Shown: positions 55,208 through 64,000 of the stretch, piece by piece
How the letters are laid out: each line of letters begins with the position of its first letter
Numbering within the stretch: position 1 is the first letter of the stretch
Source of the DNA: Aphrocallistes beatrix
Taxonomy: Eukaryota > Porifera > Hexactinellida > Sceptrulophora > Aphrocallistidae
DNA: 64,000 nt
Assembly (NCBI GenBank): GCA_963281255.1
Contig: OY725490.1
Coordinates: 3,162,001 to 3,226,000 of the forward strand
Direction of reading: 5' to 3'
Notes under the pieces: generated by a model
Seen by the model: the letters and a program-made list of their open reading frames with translations, nothing else
The model's database searches: none
Told to the model about the DNA's origin: nothing
Made by a program: the position numbers and the translations under genes

Positions 55208-56026
55208 ATGTATATGTTAGGACAAATTTGCGAAATCAACAATTATGCATAATTGTTCATCTAATACGACAATTATGGATAATTGTTCATCTAATGCGAC
55301 AAGGTCCTATGCTGAAAGTTTTGATCCTGCATGGTCAAATTTTCCATGGAATATTGGTCCGGGGGACCATTTTTTCACAGTTAACCCGATTTCTCCAATT
55401 GAGGATGTATGTATTGTATAAAAAAATTAGATAAGCTAAACATGTAGTATATCTAATTAGAATTCTAATTAGATAGTCAATGAGAAACTCAGAATAAACA
55501 TTCTGTTGATTTTCGATATTACTGGTAACATCTTCACCCAGAAGTTTTGGGTCTAAATGAATTTTAACCCTAGCACATTTAGACCTGATTCTTCCTATAA
55601 GGATTAATAAAATAATTTGAAGAGACTTGGTTGGTAGGGCAGTTTTCACTCATTTTGTGGAATGTATTCGACGAACACACACACTGTCCTAGAACTAATA
55701 ATAAACTAGAGGGATGGCATAATAAATTAAAAAGAATGGCTCGAAAAGTGTAGTAAATATCTACGAAATTGTAAAAATATGCATAATTGTCGCATTAGAT
55801 GAACAATTATGCATAATTGTCGCATTAGATGAACAATTATGCATAATTGTCGCATTAGATGAACAATTATGCATAATTGTCGCATTAGATGAACAATTAT
55901 GCATAATTGTCGCATTAGATGAACAATTATGCATAATTGTCGTATTAAATGAACAATTATACATAATTGTTGCGAAATAAACAATTATGCATAATTGTTT
56001 ATTTCGCAAATTTGCCCTAACATATA
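55208..56026. mobile_element. Inverted-repeat element containing a 30-bp tandem array
   Basis: Ends TATGTTAGGACAAATTTGCG and its complement. Inside each end is the palindrome CAATTATGCATAATTG. The right side has this palindrome amplified as a tandem array (55778-55990). It is non-coding. Confidence 0.7.
55778..55990. repeat. 30-bp palindromic tandem repeat, about 7 units
   Basis: The unit ATGCATAATTGTCGCATTAG followed by ATGAACAATT repeats head to tail with near-identity for five units and slight divergence in the last two. Each unit contains the perfect 16-bp palindrome CAATTATGCATAATTG. Long minus-strand frames here (repeating MHNCSSNATI) are a by-product. Confidence 0.92.
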
Positions 56027-56399
56027 TAAGGACAAACTATACAAATGTTTAAAACTAAATAATTTTACAATCAAAAGTAATATAAGAAAGCAAATAACTG
56101 TTCATGATATAGTATCTTGATCTTTTTATAGATATATATTAATGGTTTAATTGAGAATATCTCTTCAAAAATTTCCTTAAAACTATGCTCTCCAAATCCG
56201 TTTCTTTAAAATTTCACAATTTTTCACACCTCGAGTAGGTGTTATAAACGGCATAATTTAAAATAAGAATAGTTAGATATCAGGTTACTTCCAACGAACT
56301 GTATATTGGGCATCACAATACCTTTTTATGTATGTATAGTTATGGTCAGGTCATGTAATGATGACTCATCAAAAATATAATAAAGCTACCTAATTTGGC

Positions 56400-56995
56400 T
56401 ACCGTCTTTATCATGCTGTCGCTATCCAGGCATCCCACAAATACGTAGCGATACCAAGTGAGTATGTCTAGCTCAGCTATGCTCAAATAAATCCCACTGT
56501 GCTAGACGATATCACTTGGGGTCGCGGCGCATTTGTGCAGCGCCGGCACCACCGGTCCGGTTGGTCCGGTTTTCACTGGACCACTTTTAATAGTGGTCAG
56601 TTAGGTCCGGTTGTTGATAATACGCTAGATCATACACTTTATTCAATAGGATTGAATGAAGTGTTCATCTTGTAAGAAAGAGTGTTGATTGTACTAAGGT
56701 AGTAATGTGATGACAAGTGTTTACTACTTTTATAGAACCAAATGTTTTTTTCACATATATCTCAGAAATGAGGCTCGACAATCAACATTTGCTCTTTTTT
56801 AGTCACTCTTGTTTCTCATATTAATTATGTGTTTGTCTAAGACTATAAGTTATTAGTGTAGCCATCCTATGATCCTACATCTGATTGAACCTGAACCTTC
56901 GTAGTTAGGTTCAACCGGACCACTTCAAATGAGGTGGCGGCCGGCCCTGTTGTGGGATGTCCGGATGGCGGCTGCATGATGGCAAACTGAGGTAT
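56400..56995. mobile_element. Hairpin MITE with a nested hAT-like element
   Basis: The outer arms (TATCATGCTGTCGCTATCC ... and complement ending GGCTGCATGATGGC) flank an inner element at 56538-56949 that starts CAGCGCCGGC and ends GCCGGCCCTG, with TTGTG on both sides (56533-56537, 56950-56954). The inner element carries GGTCCGGTTG repeats. Removing it restores the outer palindrome (ATTTGTGGGATG against CATCCCACAAAT). Confidence 0.72.
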
Positions 56996-57220
56996 CTTTA
57001 TGGTATTTGTCTAAAAATATTTTAATTTCTGATCGTAGACTCGTCAGCAAGAAAGTCTAAACTAACTATTTTTGTTTAATTTTGGCATCCCATGCCTACT
57101 CTCAATGCCATACAGTAAAACCAAATATTATGATCAACATATGCTCGATTATTGTAACAAAAGTCGTCCGCTATGGTTTAACACGATAGTAAGGGAACCT
57201 GACAGATCCTCAATTTGTGC

Positions 57221-58246
57221 AATTTTGATGAATGGCGGAACTTTCGTCTCAGGAAATCTCGTATCCGGAAATTTGGTCTCTTGGAAATCTCGTATCCGGA
57301 ATTTTCGTACCTGGAATTTCCGTATCAAAATGTTTCTTTTTAAGTAATTAAAAATGATATTCTTCACGGTCATCTTATACAGTGGAACCTGTATATAACG
57401 GCCACCCAAGGGACTGGACAAAATTGGCCGTTATACACAGGTGGCCATTATACACAGGTGGCCATTATATACAGGTGATTGTCTTAATCGCCAAAAGGTA
57501 CTAACGTAGTGCAATGAATATCAAGTTTTTAGAAATCTATTACTTGAAGTAATATAATGAAACTTGTTTATCGTTCGTAACAGGTCCTGTCATAAACACA
57601 TAAAAAGGTGGAAATGTGATGGTCGTTATAGACAGGTAGTGACCATTATAGGCAGATGATGGCCGTTATACACAGTTTTTGGGTCAGTAAGGTACTGCAA
57701 ATTGGTGGCCGCTGGCCGCATTGAGCAGGTGATCGCTATACACAGGGTCAATATTATGGAATTTCGGACGGGACTGTTCAATGGTGACCGCTATAGACAG
57801 GTGACCGTTATACAGAGTGGCCGTTATAGCAGGTTCGACTGTATTTCTTAAGATAACAATCATATGAATGGCGGAATTTTCGTATCAAATTGTTTCTTTT
57901 TAAGTAATTAAAAATGATATTCTTCACGGTCATCTTATATTTCTTAAGATAACAATCATATGAATGGCGGAACTTTCGTCCCTGGAATTTTCATCCTCTG
58001 AAATACCCCTTTCGCACCTACTGATTTCTCAAAATCAAAATGCCCCATTTTCATTCACCCTTTTTTTCAAACATACTCCACTCCAAAAGCCACACTTTCC
58101 GTTCCTTACATATTAGTGCCCATTTATTTTAGTCTCTAATGATACAAAAATGCCTGAGACGAAAATTCCAGGTACGAAAATTCCGGATACGAGATTTCCA
58201 AAAGACCAAATTTCCTGAGACGAAAGTTCCGTTTACCAATTTTGAT
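57221..58246. mobile_element. MULE-type element with 9-bp target duplication
   Basis: The element at 57230-58237 is flanked by exact AATTTTGAT duplications (57221-57229, 58238-58246). Ends GAATGGCGGAACTTTCGTC and complement of GGTAAACGGAACTTTCGTC. Arms hold five GGAAATTTCGTC-type units. It contains a pogo-type MITE (57378-57843) and an internal ~0.1-kb duplication. No transposase. Confidence 0.88.
57378..57843. mobile_element. pogo/Tc1-type MITE with in-window empty site
   Basis: TA-CAGTGGAACCTGTATATAAC ... GCAGGTTCGACTG-TA. The body repeats GGCCGTTATACACAGGTGGCC-like units. The uninterrupted target (CATCTTATATTTCTTAAGAT) is present in the adjacent duplicate at about 57930-57949, confirming ends and TA duplication. 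Confidence 0.92.
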
Positions 58247-59964
58247 ATATCTAAAAAGTGTATAAAATAGAGGAATAAAGTGATATTATATTTACTATAC
58301 AAGAAACATACGTAACAAACCCAAGATACTTTGTTATATTGAACTTTGTTAATAGTCAGGCAAGAACAAAATAGGATACTGATCAATTTCAATACGATTA
58401 ATTATATATTGCCAAATTATCCTCTTTCGGTATATATAGTTAACTAAGCTAGCGCCTAACGTTTGATTATGCATAAATACTTACATCATGTGGTATTGCA
58501 TTTCATTTCAATAAAATATCAACTCTAACTATCTATACGTAGGTATAATATTTCTTTAATTCCAATTCTTGATTCATTATTTATATGATTCCAGAAATAA
58601 GTAGAATTAAGAACTATGCAAAACAATCAGAGCGATATTCGAGGGAACTACTTATTCAAACTTTTAATCCTATTGATGGAACCTTTCATATTAGAGAATA
58701 TAAAAGGAAAGTTCGGTCACAAGACATCCCAAATCTGCCATTGAAATTTCAGGTTAGAAATTTAAAGATGATCTTCAAAAGAGTTTGTATTCTCAGAAAA
58801 TTCATGTTCTGTCAGGTCCGGAGGACTAGTTTTGGTTACCAAAGTTGGTCCGTGGGACCAGTTTGCGTCGCCAAATTTGGTTCGGGAAGTAAATCTAGGG
58901 CCCATACAATGCCATAGCTGGCCATTGACTTGAGAGGCTGGTTGTGGGGCAGATAGCAATCAAAGTTGAGTATCCTGATCTAATGGTTGCAGATAACTAT
59001 TAACATACGTATAACCAATGTATGCAAAAAGTACAGTTAGGTTTGTTCGTTGTTGTTTCGTTGTAATTGTGAGATCAAAACGTGGATTATGAATGACTCA
59101 TCGCATTGCAGCATCCCAGTTTTGAATGAGACTAATATTGTGTTTGTTTTATGGTGAAAATGTCGTAGTGAGTTCCCCCTTAATTTTGTCCCTCGGACCT
59201 GTGACCCCGTGGTGAGATGTCCTCCGAACCTATGGTACTAGGATGACGAATCCGTGAGACATCTGACCTTATCCGGGGGGAGCGCTTGCACACCGACATA
59301 GGTATAAAATTTGTTCATTTTACAAATGATAGATAAGTTTCATAGTCATATATACGTTCAGTCAAATGTGCTCTAGTTTTAGCAAATATAATCCGATTTC
59401 CTCGTAAATTTTAATGTTTCCGAGTGATGGAATCCCGACAGAATTCCAATGTTTGGGTGATCAGTGAGTTGAACATATAATTTCTGTTTAGAATCTATCA
59501 ACACAATGAATTATTGTTAAGCGTGACATTATCATAATCGGGGTCCTACCGACCTAACTATAACTTATATAAGTATGGCGTGAAGAACTACAGCTATTGA
59601 GACCTCCTAGAGTGATAGTACCGTTATCATATCATTTGAGGGGAGGATTGCATTATCATAAGTGTCAGGGATACTAATAGGGAAATGACACAAAAAATTG
59701 ACCCGGACCAATTTTGGCTTGGGAGGACCACTTTTGGCCGGCTAAAATTGGTCCCCCCGGACCAAATTTTTCGTGACAGGTCCCCTCACCCATATACCCA
59801 TAAAAATATGTAATCACTGTATTTAGATGTACAAGTAGCTACTTGATTTTCCGGGATGGTCTCGTCCCGTACCGGAAATTAGGCCCTGCGCCAAATAAGA
59901 ATATTCTTACTAGGCGCAGAAGAATGGTTTTGTATTGATGTTGTACTCATAGTAATAACTAATG
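58247..59964. other. Intergenic region with GGTCC-rich repeats
   Basis: An open frame at 58585-58917 has no recognisable family. Clusters of GGTCCGnGGGACCA-like boxes (58808-58885 and 59700-59785, also one at 55352) look like terminal subrepeats of another MITE, but its limits are unclear. Confidence 0.35.
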
Positions 59965-61055
59965 ATTGGTCTTCCGCATTGGAACACACCAATATATACT
60001 AACAAAGTCTAGACAGCTAAACCACCTGCTTCCAGAGAGCTGGTCTAAGATAGTCTGCGGGATATTATATAATTAGATGATCCAAAAGCATCCCTTTTAG
60101 TGACAGCATTAATTGCCGATGATCTATCGCGAGATTCATTTGGTCATTCTTCCGTACTAGGACGACATCACTCATCCATGACGACTTTGAGGCCCTGAAA
60201 ATCCCATTCAGGCACATTCCTTCCACTTATTTTGTCACTTCTTCTTCCCAAAAAAGGTATGTAATCTTCTTACTTCCTTCGCAGGGAGAAGAAGTGATAC
60301 AAGAGAAGAGAATGGGATTTTTTAATAATATAGGTACATGTAGTGCTTAGGTATATATAAATTTAGTAAAGTATCCGTATACAGAACATTCTAAGTGCCA
60401 AATACCTATTACTGGCTCGTTCATCCACTTAAGTCCGGGTAACAACATTAAATGCACTAATACAAACAATTGATATTCGTAACATATGTAAATTATCATA
60501 ACTAAATTAATATTGATGAGGGGTCTAGACGGAACCAGATCTACATTTTATGGTGAGTCTATAGGCCATTTTCAAATCCAAGAGGAGCCAGCTCCTCCAC
60601 CCCTACCCCTATGAACGTTTACTATAAAAATAATCAATTTAGTCAGGAACGCCCCATGGCCAAAAGCTGCCCCAGAAAAAGTTAACTATGTGTTTCATAT
60701 AAAATATTGCTACAATGTGAAAACTAATTTTTCCAATTTTACTCATGTCATGTGGTTTTACCTAAAATAAATGATCCCACCAGATGCAAAATCTAGATAT
60801 AAGTCCAAACTCTGAACTATTAAACTATAAAAAATCAGCCCCTCCCTGGATCCGCCACGCCGCAAACAACACTTAAGATTATCAAAATGAGCATTATAAA
60901 ACAACATGCACGTAATAAACTCCATATATAATCCTAACTAGGGGCTATGTACAATCACTAGTTTATTATTCAAGTCTATTCTATGAAACTATAGCCTATT
61001 TCTAGTAGAAAATCAAACAGTCTAGTTTGGAGCTATGAAAAAGTAAAATTGGGAT
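59965..61055. repeat. 3' flank of GTPase copy 2 (duplication arm 2)
   Basis: Counterpart of 30240-31384 with the same order of blocks and scattered substitutions and short indels. Confidence 0.85.
59995..60200 (-). mobile_element. Ty3/gypsy reverse-transcriptase fossil (second copy)
   Basis: Same short reverse-transcriptase-like fragment as at 30295-30480, carried by the segmental duplication. Broken; no LTRs. Confidence 0.5.
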
Positions 61056-64000
61056 CTAAACTAGACTAAGGGAGTCAAATCTAAAACTAACTGAAAATTC
61101 ATTCGTTTCACCATCTTCCTTTCTATCAACAAATATCTTGAGAATAGCATCATTTACAACTTCTTTACCAACAACTTGGTAGTTCCCACAAAGGTGTCCG
61201 AGCTCTTCTCTCATTTTTGATTCATAGTTAGAAAATATCAAATCGATAGTAATCCAATGTCTATACTCCAATAACTTTTTTTTAATTGCTTTTTTAAAAT
61301 CTTTAAATGTTTTAATCTCTAATTTGCTTGGAGTAGTATTGATGGGATGATACTCAATGTTATACTCTTTGAATTTATTCCAAACGTCTCTTTCCCAATC
61401 AAACTTGCAGATAGTATTTCGATTGCAGCAGCAGCAAGATTTTTGGTTGCTGAAAGACTTATGTGATTCATAGTCTGGGAAGTCTCCATGAGGAGGTGCG
61501 TCGAATATGTGAATGATCTTATTCTTAATTCCAGGAGCGCGTCTCCAGTCAGATTGGCTCGCAGCAGTTGCTAGACCATCTAGCACTGCTTCTGGAAAGT
61601 CTCCACCTCCAGTAGTTTTAATATTACTAAGAAAATCCTCTACTGTATTCTGTTGAGGAGTAAAATCATTTGTACTTGGAAAGGTTTCAATTATGTTTTC
61701 GTCGCAATGATCACGATATACGACTACTCTGAATTGAGAGGAATTCCCTTGAGAAATAAAACTGCTAATCAGCTGCCCCACGGAAACAATAACACGAGCG
61801 ATATCAATATTCATTGAACCTGTTCCATCAATGACAAAACAAATATAATAGTTAATAGGGAATAAGGGTTCATTGATTTGTTCAAATGTGGTGTAAGGGA
61901 CAAATGTGATCGCTGTTTTATGTTTTGCATTAAGATATTTCAAAATTCCATCTCCATAATTGTTCCAAACATCTTTCATGAGTTGTGGGTTTTCCTGTTG
62001 TTTACATTTGTATTTCTCCTCGTTAGGAAGATTCCAATCCCATTCACTTCCGCATATGTTTTTAAACTCTCCCCATGTTAATGAATTGCCTGAGAGGTTT
62101 ATCTGAGTATGTTCTTTATAATTATCACAAATGAATAAAACGGCTGTGTTGGATTCGTCTGCATTCCAAACGTTGCCACCCATGGATGAAATCTGGTGTC
62201 CTGTCTTGATCTGACATTTTCCTTCATTTGTATGAATTTCTCTCTCACATAACTTACCACAACTAGGACAGTGAGAAGAACACCCAATGACATTTTTTTC
62301 AAATTCCTTTTTTAAATTTAAGATAATCTCTTGAAAGTCATATGGATTTAAATCGAAAGAGTAACCTTTTAGAATAGATTGGAAATGTTTAACGAAGTTA
62401 TATATATTGAATATCAGTTCTGTTTCATTGAACATTTCAGTGTCGACTAGTTTACTAAATGTATCTTCATTTAAGATAGGTTCTGAGTGTTTGCAAGGCA
62501 AAGTATAAGTTTCACAGACTTTAACTTGGATCCCGTCAACCTCAAAAACATCAAGGAGGAATTTAGTAAAATCCTCTTCAGATACAGCAGGATCAAGATA
62601 CTTTCTGAAGTAAATACTCATAGCTTTGTATGGAATTTCTTTTGTTTCAGTAAAGTTTTTGTCATGTTCAATCAGTTTAAAATAATTATCGGAATCAAAA
62701 TCTTTATTTATCTTTTGACTTTCTAGATTTAGAATAAGAGCATTTAAAACTTCATTCAAATTGGATATTTTGATTATGAAATCACTTTTCATATGATTGG
62801 AAATATTTTGCTTTAATTCAGCTTCCACTACATCCCATTTTTCGCGAAATATTTCTTGGAGAATTTCATTTCTGTTACAAATGTACTGAATTACTAAATT
62901 ATTAGTATCCGTAACTTTCTTTCCAGGAGCTTTCTTTACCTCTTCACGGACTCTTTCAAGAGCTAGGAATAGCATGCTCTCATGGGATAGAGACTCTTTT
63001 CTACAAGTGTATTCGAGTAGATTCATCCGATTTTGTTGTTCAGAAGTTTTTAAACTTCTCTTAACTGATTCGATAAAATCTAATGCGTATTTTTTGGAGA
63101 TTTCTTCATCTCTATTTGTCATCCATTCTCGATCCCAATTTCCGCATATCATCTTATGATCCTCTATTTTCTGCTTAAAATAATGGAGAAGATCTCTCTT
63201 TTTAGTTTCCTTTTTTTGTCTGTTTTCTCTTTTGATTTTATTCGTATGTATCCTGCGATTTTTGAATGCATGTGCAAAGACTAAAGTAGACAAAGCTCTC
63301 TCAGCAAAGTTAGACAGACATGCATGAATGTACCCAATCTCGTAATTGAGTATTTTTATTCTCAAACAAAAATCATGAATTAACCTTTTTACAACGGCTG
63401 AGGAAACGTCAGAATCAGGGCTTAAGAGTTTTGAAACTTCACAAATATCTCTTATAAATCCTTTCCATATCGGCAATTTTTCATCGTCCCTTAACAATGA
63501 TTTTAACCTATTAACTTGTATACTTTTTTTAGGGTTCCAAATGATATCTGGGTGACTATAAAATCCAGAACAATACTGCAATAATCCCTCGCATCTCGTT
63601 GGAACCCAATTATGAGATTTCAATTTTGTAACAGTGCATAATTTTGAATTTGAGTAACTAGTATGTGTTTCATAGAAAGAGTTTGGAGATAGGTAGGTAT
63701 ATTTAGAACCCCCGTTATAGGGTGCCATATCTCTAATTGGAGTGTGATATCCAGTTAATGTGTTTATAAACGGCTCTGCTTGATTTGGAGAGTCATTAAT
63801 GAATTTTGCATAAATATCTCCTCTTAATGATTCAATTAACTCATCCATGTCGAACTTATGTTTACGAAACAATTGAGAAATAGCTTCTTCCTCTTCCATG
63901 GAATTATATTCCATTTTGAAAATAGAGTATAAGTTGGAAAAGTCCTCTTCACGTTCTTGATTTTCTTCTTCAAGATCTTTTTTGCTGAATATTGACTCCC
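61056..64000 (-). CDS. Very large GTPase/VWA protein, copy 2 (5' part beyond window)
   Basis: The frame is open to the window edge (residues upstream of the ATG at 63914 read ...ERKxEEDFSNLYSIFK-like, as in copy 1), so the true start and both GTPase regions lie outside. What is present is the C-terminal ~980 residues: helical region, CPSCGKLCEREIH/KTGHQ zinc-like segment, then an intact VWA domain with DGTGSMN, TGGGDFPEAV and a downstream CCCC cluster, ending FRFDSLSLV. The VWA part is nearly identical to copy 1; the middle (about 62600-63800) is far more diverged, suggesting gene conversion or selection. No frameshift is seen. Confidence 0.9.
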   Translation of the reverse strand, partial: ESIFSKKDLEEENQEREEDFSNLYSIFKMEYNSMEEEEAISQLFRKHKFDMDELIESLRGDIYAKFINDSPNQAEPFINTLTGYHTPIRDMAPYNGGSKYTYLSPNSFYETHTSYSNSKLCTVTKLKSHNWVPTRCEGLLQYCSGFYSHPDIIWNPKKSIQVNRLKSLLRDDEKLPIWKGFIRDICEVSKLLSPDSDVSSAVVKRLIHDFCLRIKILNYEIGYIHACLSNFAERALSTLVFAHAFKNRRIHTNKIKRENRQKKETKKRDLLHYFKQKIEDHKMICGNWDREWMTNRDEEISKKYALDFIESVKRSLKTSEQQNRMNLLEYTCRKESLSHESMLFLALERVREEVKKAPGKKVTDTNNLVIQYICNRNEILQEIFREKWDVVEAELKQNISNHMKSDFIIKISNLNEVLNALILNLESQKINKDFDSDNYFKLIEHDKNFTETKEIPYKAMSIYFRKYLDPAVSEEDFTKFLLDVFEVDGIQVKVCETYTLPCKHSEPILNEDTFSKLVDTEMFNETELIFNIYNFVKHFQSILKGYSFDLNPYDFQEIILNLKKEFEKNVIGCSSHCPSCGKLCEREIHTNEGKCQIKTGHQISSMGGNVWNADESNTAVLFICDNYKEHTQINLSGNSLTWGEFKNICGSEWDWNLPNEEKYKCKQQENPQLMKDVWNNYGDGILKYLNAKHKTAITFVPYTTFEQINEPLFPINYYICFVIDGTGSMNIDIARVIVSVGQLISSFISQGNSSQFRVVVYRDHCDENIIETFPSTNDFTPQQNTVEDFLSNIKTTGGGDFPEAVLDGLATAASQSDWRRAPGIKNKIIHIFDAPPHGDFPDYESHKSFSNQKSCCCCNRNTICKFDWERDVWNKFKEYNIEYHPINTTPSKLEIKTFKDFKKAIKKKLLEYRHWITIDLIFSNYESKMREELGHLCGNYQVVGKEVVNDAILKIFVDRKEDGETNEFSVSFRFDSLSLV

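Noticed and set aside
55778-55990. CRISPR-like array
   Set aside because: Units are contiguous with no unique spacers, and the setting is eukaryotic.
55727-56009. Repetitive protein MHNCSSNATI on the minus strand
   Set aside because: The unit is 30 bp, divisible by 3, so the tandem DNA repeat is open in several frames. No gene signals.
57072-58392. Frames of 85-91 codons reading RNFRTWNFR-like repeats
   Set aside because: They translate the GGAAATTTCGTC subrepeats of the MULE-type element.
58585-58917. 110-codon frame
   Set aside because: The right half lies in GGTCC-rich repeat DNA and the left half matches no known family.

Overview
This 64 kb window is nuclear DNA from a metazoan, not a prokaryote. 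The evidence is spliced genes with GT-AG introns (WEE1 kinase, TYW3), a cytosolic HSP70 with heat-shock elements and TATA box, and many eukaryotic transposon classes (Ginger1-like, P, MULE, hAT, pogo/Tc1, Helitron-like, Ty3/gypsy remnant). The AT-rich composition, short introns, P and FLYWCH-MULE transposases and very-large-GTPase/VWA genes fit a marine invertebrate such as a sponge or cnidarian. That assignment is inference; the sequence does not settle it.

Layout. 1-2.2 kb: 3' part of a Ginger1-like transposon (integrase plus OTU protease). 4.7-7.05 kb: intronless DHX15-like helicase (+). 8.6-9.8 kb: coiled-coil/NHL-propeller protein (+). 11.5-25.8 kb: the 5' and early-kinase exons of WEE1 (+). 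Its 11.7 kb third intron holds three genes: HSP70 (+, 17.2-19.2 kb), TYW3 (-, 20.0-21.5 kb) and PTDSS2-like phosphatidylserine synthase (-, 22.6-23.9 kb). The rest of the WEE1 kinase domain is not recognisable downstream.

31.4-38.1 kb and 61.1-64.0 kb (both -): two copies of a very large GTPase with a C-terminal zinc-binding segment and a VWA domain. They lie in a segmental duplication that also carries a Ty3/gypsy fossil in its 3' flank. Copy 1 has a one-base frameshift inside the VWA domain; copy 2 reads through but runs off the window end.

38.2-60 kb, between the GTPase copies, is almost wholly mobile DNA. It holds tandem ~150 bp repeats invaded by Helitron-like elements, one of which is split by a ~4.9 kb P element and a pogo-type MITE. 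It also holds MULE-type elements with 9-bp target duplications, a ~5.1 kb giant inverted repeat containing a decayed FLYWCH-MULE transposase, and a 30-bp palindromic tandem array. Many MITEs have exact target duplications that fix their boundaries.

The genes do not form a pathway. They are ordinary housekeeping genes (splicing/ribosome helicase, cell-cycle kinase, chaperone, tRNA modification, lipid synthesis) beside a candidate innate-immunity type GTPase family that is duplicating. The least ordinary items are the GTPase-zinc-VWA architecture, the nested-gene WEE1 locus, and a small dispersed element carrying five GAAAGT boxes between arms that differ in sequence between copies yet still pair.
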